Shown: positions 58,998-64,000 of the stretch, piece after piece
How the letters are laid out: each line of letters opens with the position of its first letter
Numbering within the stretch: position 1 is the stretch's first letter
Source: Craterostigma plantagineum
Lineage: Eukaryota > Streptophyta > Magnoliopsida > Lamiales > Linderniaceae
Assembly (NCBI GenBank): GCA_027422505.1
Contig: JAPQWV010000416.1
Coordinates: 310,001-374,000 of the forward strand
Direction of reading: 5' to 3'
Length of the DNA stretch: 64,000 nucleotides
Program-made: the position numbers and the translations under genes
Notes under the pieces: generated by a model
What the model saw: only the letters and a program-made list of their open reading frames with translations
What the model was told of the DNA's origin: nothing
Database searches by the model: none

Positions 58998-59465
58998 GGG
59001 CTTTTTAATTATTTAGGGTTTTTTTTTTATTTTAGTATTAATAAAATAAGGTTATTTTAGCAAATATTAATTAAATAGTGTAAAACGCGTCACGGCGTTG
59101 CATCCATTGGATGCGACGCTACAACCAATGGATGTGACGCCCACAGTGATTTAATAATGTTGTATTGTGTAGTGCGGGTTTGGAATAAGATTCATGTTTT
59201 ATTATTTATCTCTAAATCTTTAGTTTCGTTTTTTATAAATTATAAAAGTTATGGTGTCAAACATTTTTGATAATTTATAAAATTTATATGGCCAAACAAT
59301 CTTGGTGATGATGCGGTAGTAGTCGCATCCACTGTTACAGCGTTGCGTCCAATGGATGCGACGCCATGTCCAATAGACGCGTTTTACACTATTTTGTTAA
59401 TATTTGCTAAAGTAACAATATTTTATTAATAATGAAATAAAAAAGGCCTAAATAAAAAAAAGCCC
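58998..59465. mobile_element. Foldback/MITE-like element with GGATGCGACGC repeats
   Basis: Inverted repeats of roughly 120 bp: left begins GGGCTTTTTAATTATTTAGG, the right arm in reverse complement GGGCTTTTTTTTTATTTAGG. Both continue to TTAGCAAATATTAA and TAGTGTAAAACGCGTC. Inner arms carry CCATTGGATGCGACGC-type words at least four times. A+T-rich centre, no coding capacity. The target duplication is not clear; TA flanks at 58993-58994 and 59469-59470 are possible. Confidence 0.78.
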
Positions 59466-60159
59466 AACTATTTAGGTGTCAAGTTTTGATTTTTAAGTTC
59501 AAGAAATGCTCGATGGACTGTTTACCTAATAGTATTTCTAACTTCATTCATTTGGGAATGGGAACGAGAGTTGTTTGTCTTTCTCGATCAAATGCTAGTA
59601 TCTTTGTACTCTTTATTTCCCGTGAATTCATTGCCTTAATGAAATTTTTGTATTAAAAAAGAAAAAAAAATTGTGATTTTAAATACCCGTCGTATTTTCA
59701 GGCACCATGCGTTCTTTTGCCAAGTGTGTGTTTCTACGTTGTATTTATTTAATAATTTATTTACAACAAAAGACTCTGTCATTACATTTCATTGCTAATC
59801 AATGTCGTAACGGAACTTGTATGCCAAATAGTCAATAAAGAAGGATCCAAATACATTATCTTTACAGCAATCATCATAAGACAAGACAAAACCCACCGCC
59901 AATAATTGAGTGTATGTGCCACGTTGAGAACACAATCACATTCTTGGGCATTTTATCCGTCGTACGTATGATATATTAATGTTCAAGAAACAATGGCGTC
60001 CACCCACCTCCAATACTCACAACCGTTTAAAGAAAGGGCTTCATAAAAAAAAAAAAAAAAGAGCACCTCATGTTCTTCTTACAACTTACCATCACCATAG
60101 ACTTGGAAGATGATATGCCAATTATTGCATGAATTACATTGAGAACATAGACTTGAACA
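59466..60159. other. Intergenic DNA
   Basis: A+T-rich, with an A16 run near 60045; no gene seen. Confidence 0.4.
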
Positions 60160-60437
60160 GGGTTTTCAGGCAGAACAGACTTACATATTCAGGGATCAAT
60201 AATAAGGAAAAAAAAATTATTGGTATGCAGTAACAATTCATTGTTCCGCAGTAACAGTTCATTGTTCTGAAAATAACAAAAAACGATCGTCCGATAACAA
60301 TTCATATACTTTTATAACAGTTGTATAATTTAGGTCATTGTCTTTAAATTTTACGAAAAATATGATCATTTAAACTAAAATTTTTTCTTAAAGGCCCTGA
60401 AACTATTTTTAATCGGGGCCTGAATTTTAATATACCC
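60160..60437. repeat. Dispersed inverted-terminal-repeat element, copy 3
   Basis: The right end GGGGCCTGAATTTTAATATA matches copy 2. The interior has AACAATTCATTGTTC twice, ACGATCGTCCGATAACAATT and CATTTAAACTAAAATTTTTT. The left end is poorly defined (about 60160, GGGTTTTCAGGC). Confidence 0.55.
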
Positions 60438-60590
60438 AAAAAAAAACCATGACCCTTTGCTAATACAAGCATGCAAATACACACAATACTCAGATTAAAA
60501 TAACAAACCAAGAACAAAATACAAATTCTTGACAAGACAATGAATGAGAAAAAAAAAACCCTTTTGTATGGCAACTTTGTAAATTACACA

Positions 60591-61681
60591 CTAGGCCAGG
60601 ATCACTCCATTGCCTTGTTCAGCTCCAATCTTCTTAACTTCTTTGAGAAAAAGATCATCTTTATTTGAATTTGGCTGCACAAAGTCCCTTGATATCAACC
60701 CAAGTGAAGCCAACGCCAAGAGTTCGGATTCTTCTAACCCCTTCGATGGGCCAATACTGCGCCGATCAGTTCCGTGTTTCGCCAAGGCATCCTTAAACTT
60801 CTTGATCTGTACACGCAATGATAGGAAAAAGCCTTAGTCGAAACTGAGTTAAGATGTAAAAATCCTAATGACTTTCAAGATTGTACGAACCGTTGCATTT
60901 GTGCAGCTAAAGCTACATACTCTTCCTTCTGCGCCTCTGTAGAATCTAAAGAAAGGCAAGACATGAACACGAAGGGCATAGCACATTTTCTTGTGTTCAT
61001 CGTAGTTAACCTTCAAGAATATTGCATCAGAGTTCGTTCCAGCGAGCTGGCATATCTGTTTCAAGAAAAAAAATTATTGGTCGGTGTTGTAATTTCGGCT
61101 CAGTTCAGTCATTGATGGAAAACAGAGCAAACCATGGAATTCAAAGAGATGAAGAAGTCAATAAGATTCGGACAAAAACCTTGGGATGTAAAGTTCTGCA
61201 ACCTCCACAGCCAGGGGAGTAAAAGTCAACTATGACCAATCGATCGCCAGCGTTCAACAGATTATCGACTAATTCTTGGGCTGAGTTTATCTCAATCATG
61301 TTTGGCTGCAGAGATTTTTCCCACCATCTCATAGACTTTCCAACAATGGCAGATGAATGTGCCTGTAAGAAAACTCAATACAGAACGTTGAAAGATTGAT
61401 GAGAAGAATACAGACATGTTATTGTTAGCTGAAGCAAAAGAGATAGAGGAAGGGCTTACGTAGACAGGGTCCAATTTAGGAGGTTGAGCCTTGGAATTTG
61501 TCAGCAACTTATGATCTCTTACATCAACTGCTCTTCCCAGAAATGAATCCTTTGAGTTTGATCCCTTCAATTGAAGAGACCCAATTGAAGAACGAACCCT
61601 AAAAGATTCATCTTGTCTGTTTTTGGCGCCTACTTCACCGAACCCAGACACAGAAAACGCAGTCTTTGCACAAAAAGACAT
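60591..61681 (-). CDS. Atypical Cys/His-rich thioredoxin (ACHT1/2-type), plastid
   Basis: Thylakoid-associated thioredoxin that relays oxidation from 2-Cys peroxiredoxin to target proteins. Exons 61460-61681, 61180-61362, 60891-61055 and 60591-60806 (786 nt, 261 residues). The N-terminus (MSFCAKTAFSVSGFG, Ser/Arg-rich) looks like a transit peptide. Then MRWWEKSLQPNMIEINSAQE and the active site VDFYSPGCGGCRTLHPK, where the usual WCGPC is GCGGC, diagnostic for ACHT. Next come ICQLAGTNSDAIFLKVNYDE and VHVLPFFRFYRGAEGRVCSF, with the cis-Pro. The C-terminus has IGPSKGLEESELLALASLGL. An in-frame ATG 48 bp upstream (61727-61729) would add MLCCPEIQKLSENLEN; the start at 61679-61681 is preferred weakly because it gives a more transit-like N-terminus. 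Confidence 0.94.
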
Positions 61682-62130
61682 ATTCTCAAGATTTTCCGAT
61701 AGCTTCTGAATTTCAGGACAGCAAAGCAAACCAACAAAATAAAGTTACGAAACCGTTTTGCTTGATCTCAGGCTGTCCTTGCCCGATAATTAAAAAACAA
61801 GAAACAACAAAAACAGCCCAGAAACAAAAAAAAAAAAACAGCAAGAGACAATTTCAAGAAAAAAAAATCCTAACACAATAAAAAACTCGAGCTGAAGTTC
61901 TTGGTATGAGGTTTTGGTTGTGGCGATTAAGCTTTCAGAAGAGTAAAAGGAAAGTGACGAGACAAAAGAGATCCGTTTGAAGGTTTTTACTATGCAGAAG
62001 GCGTAAGCAAAACGAAATAGCGGGTTCGAAAGATTCCCATAATCCAATTATATATATATGTAATATATGTAATATATTTATTTTTGTTACCGGCAAAAAA
62101 TCCAATCGTTATTGGAGAATTAATTTAGAA

Positions 62131-62472
62131 GGTGGCAAAATTATAAAAATAGGTCACTAAGTATACCATTCTTTTATTTTAGATCAATATGTTTGTCAGT
62201 TACAAAATTAAGTCACTAAGTATGTATATAGGAATAAAATTGGGTCACTAGTTAGAAAACTATGTCACTAAGTATGTATATAGTAACAAAACTAGGTTAG
62301 TAAGTATGTATATAGTTACATATTCGGGTCACTATATATAATAAGAAAAGAGAGGTCAGTGGCCCAATTTTGTTACTATATACATACTCAGTGGCCTAAT
62401 TTTGTAAATGGCAAACATAGTGACTCAAAATCGAAAATGGACACTTAGTGACCCATTTTTATAATTTTCACA
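62131..62472. mobile_element. Foldback MITE-like element (GTCACTAAGT repeats)
   Basis: Left arm GGCAAAATTATAAAAATAGG then TCACTAAGTAT; the right arm in reverse complement begins GTGAAAATTATAAAAATGGG then TCACTAAGTG. Arms are about 110-140 bp. They include ACAAAATTAAGTCACTAAGT and ACAAAATTAGGCCACTGAGT. The unit GTCACTAAGTATGTATATAG is repeated within the left half. No coding capacity; target duplication not resolved. Confidence 0.72.
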
Positions 62473-63448
62473 ATTTAAAATGCATGTAACACGAGAAACC
62501 GAATTTGCTAGCCTATATATACTTATGGTGGACGTTCGAATCACATCATATCCATAATATTTTGGAATTGCAAGATAGATATAAGATATTATGTGGAGTT
62601 ATTGCATAGTAGCATGTGAAGATTAGAATCGAACTACATGCAATTGTGTGGATAAAACATAGAAGACATCCCATCAACATGTACCAGAAACAAACATAAA
62701 CATGTGACTTACATAATATGAAAAGACAAATTAAATGATTTTGGGGACCAAAATAAAAAAGTTTCAGTATCCGTCGTTTTGGAACACAGTTTATCCAGCA
62801 TATACAAATATATTAAATATTTATTAGGTAAGTAACGGAGTATCGTAAATGTAATTTTATATGAAAATTCGGCTGGGAACTATTCTACAAATGGGTCCTT
62901 TTTAAAGTATATGGGTTAAATTATATCTGGGTTTTGAAAGCCTGTACTACATCAAAGCCAACCTTGTAAGTTGTAGAGTTTCTCATTTAACTCCTCAATG
63001 AACGAAATAGTGAACTTCCTGGAAATAATTTCTTAAAAAATAATTAAACACAACATCCAAACTATTAATTTTTTTAAATAATTCGCAATTCTACTTAACT
63101 CTTATTGCACTGAAAAAACGATCACGTGTCCCAAATTATCATGTTATAGTTCATCATAGTAAAAGAAAACAAACGATATGAGGAACGTAACCCATCATAT
63201 CATAGCCAATATTTGCGTGTGATCCACTTACAATCAAATACACACATTAACTACCCCATTTCTTCGTATTTCGATGTCTTAGTTGGCATTTCTACATATA
63301 GATATTAGAAGTCTTTTGTATCACCATTTCAACGTCAACTAGAAATACTATCCCTTTAATTACTTTCAAGATTCATTGTATTTTATCACATTCTGTATTC
63401 AACAATTCTAGTTGGAAAAGACATCTAAAAATTTTTTGAGAAAAAAAA
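62473..63448. other. Intergenic DNA
   Basis: A+T-rich; no gene or repeat structure recognised. Confidence 0.4.
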
Positions 63449-63712
63449 TACTCCCTCCGTCCCAAACCATTTTATACATCTTACTAAATCGGGCATCCCA
63501 CATCTTTCGTACATTCCTTATTTAGCAAAAAAACTATCACAAACAATCAATATAATAATATTAAATATTCTTAAAAGACGTGTCAAAATATACACCTTTT
63601 TACCTTTTAATTGTACTATAGTATTAAAATTTTCAGTTTCTTAATTCTCGTGTCAACTCCCAAATGCCCATAAACTCCCAAATGCCCATAAACATTTGGG
63701 ACAGAGGGAATA
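63449..63712. mobile_element. Stowaway-like (Tc1/mariner) MITE
   Basis: Left TA + CTCCCTCCGTCCCAAACCAT and right ATTTGGGACAGAGGGAA + TA: the hallmark CTCCCTCCGTCCC inverted termini with TA target sites. About 260 bp, non-coding. Near its right end an 18-bp unit (ACTCCCAAATGCCCATAA) is tandemly duplicated. Confidence 0.88.
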
Positions 63713-64000
63713 TAATGTATGTGTCATAATATGTTTTAGTTTCACTGTCTAAATCAAATATATATTGTAGGTAATCCACGTGTCATCATTTAAACTCAAC
63801 ATCTTGAAGATTTTATGTACGAGCTGTCTACGAAATCTCTTCATTTACAAAATTCCGAGGTTTTTTAAAAAGACACTTCATTACGAGTTGGATAAAGATA
63901 GAAAAACTATAGTTGGAACTACTACCACCTATCGAAATCTTGATTAGATCTCAGTTCCCACTTAAATACAAGAAACAAACTAATATTCAAATCTTAAATA
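63713..64000. other. Window end, no feature
   Basis: A+T-rich DNA without a recognisable feature. Confidence 0.4.

Noticed and set aside
58998..59465. Possible microRNA precursor from the long inverted repeat
   Set aside because: Arms are too long and the A+T-rich loop too large for a canonical plant miRNA hairpin; a MITE is the simpler reading.
61790..62047. 85-codon frame upstream of the ACHT gene
   Set aside because: Phe-rich translation of A+T-rich leader DNA; the ACHT start lies downstream.
1..64000. CRISPR array, prophage, bacterial operon or rRNA
   Set aside because: Direct repeats found are plant tandem duplications or transposon arms; all genes are spliced plant genes.

Overview
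The window is nuclear DNA from a flowering plant, most likely a eudicot. The evidence is GT-AG introns with pyrimidine-rich 3' ends, an A+T-rich intergenic background, cytosolic-type tRNA-Ala(AGC) and tRNA-Leu(CAG) genes, plant-only families (NPF, HD-Zip, R2R3-MYB, CDF/DOF, PRE, PADRE, germin-like, ACHT, B12D) and plant transposon types (PIF/Harbinger-like and Stowaway-like MITEs, a tRNA-derived SINE). I cannot name the species. Exon boundaries were read by eye from splice signals, reading phase and family conservation. Most multi-exon models sum to an exact multiple of three with the length usual for their family.

Layout. 1-9.5 kb: 5' part of an NPF transporter (-), a class I HD-Zip factor (-), tRNA-Ala, the RAD6-type E2 UBC2 (+), and VPS29 (-), which faces 5-oxoprolinase. 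9.5-18.5 kb: intronless 5-oxoprolinase (+), a RINT1/MAG2-like tethering protein (+) and a PRE-type HLH protein (+). 19-23.4 kb: a short kinase-less LRR membrane protein (+) with a truncated tandem copy, a membrane-anchored PMEI-domain protein (-) and a germin-like protein (-). 23.7-28.3 kb: a PIF/Harbinger-like MITE, then a modular tandem array (A-A-B-A-B) carrying exons of a ZZ-type zinc-finger gene. Both complete exon sets in the array carry inactivating lesions. 29-43 kb: housekeeping block with a FAM135-type lipase (-), a 58-residue membrane protein (+), proteasome subunit RPN5 (+), complex I B12D (+) and a GMPP-alpha/KONJAC-type protein (-). 43.6-45.5 kb: a broken ALDH10 (betaine aldehyde dehydrogenase) remnant and another MITE. 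45.8-49.2 kb: a PADRE protein (-), the histone chaperone NRP (-) and tRNA-Leu. 51.2-56.6 kb: a SINE with an 18-bp target duplication, a subgroup-1 R2R3-MYB (+) and a cycling DOF factor (+). 57-64 kb: a frameshifted EF-hand (CML) relic, several inverted-repeat elements and a plastid-type ACHT thioredoxin (-).

No operon-like functional linkage is expected. Genes are independent, apart from two likely shared divergent promoters (VPS29/oxoprolinase and FAM135/small membrane protein). The least conventional material is the decaying ZZ-finger module array, the kinase-less LRR protein with its truncated neighbour, the HD-Zip with an altered recognition helix, and three copies of a dispersed inverted-terminal-repeat family at about 3.4, 57.4 and 60.3 kb.
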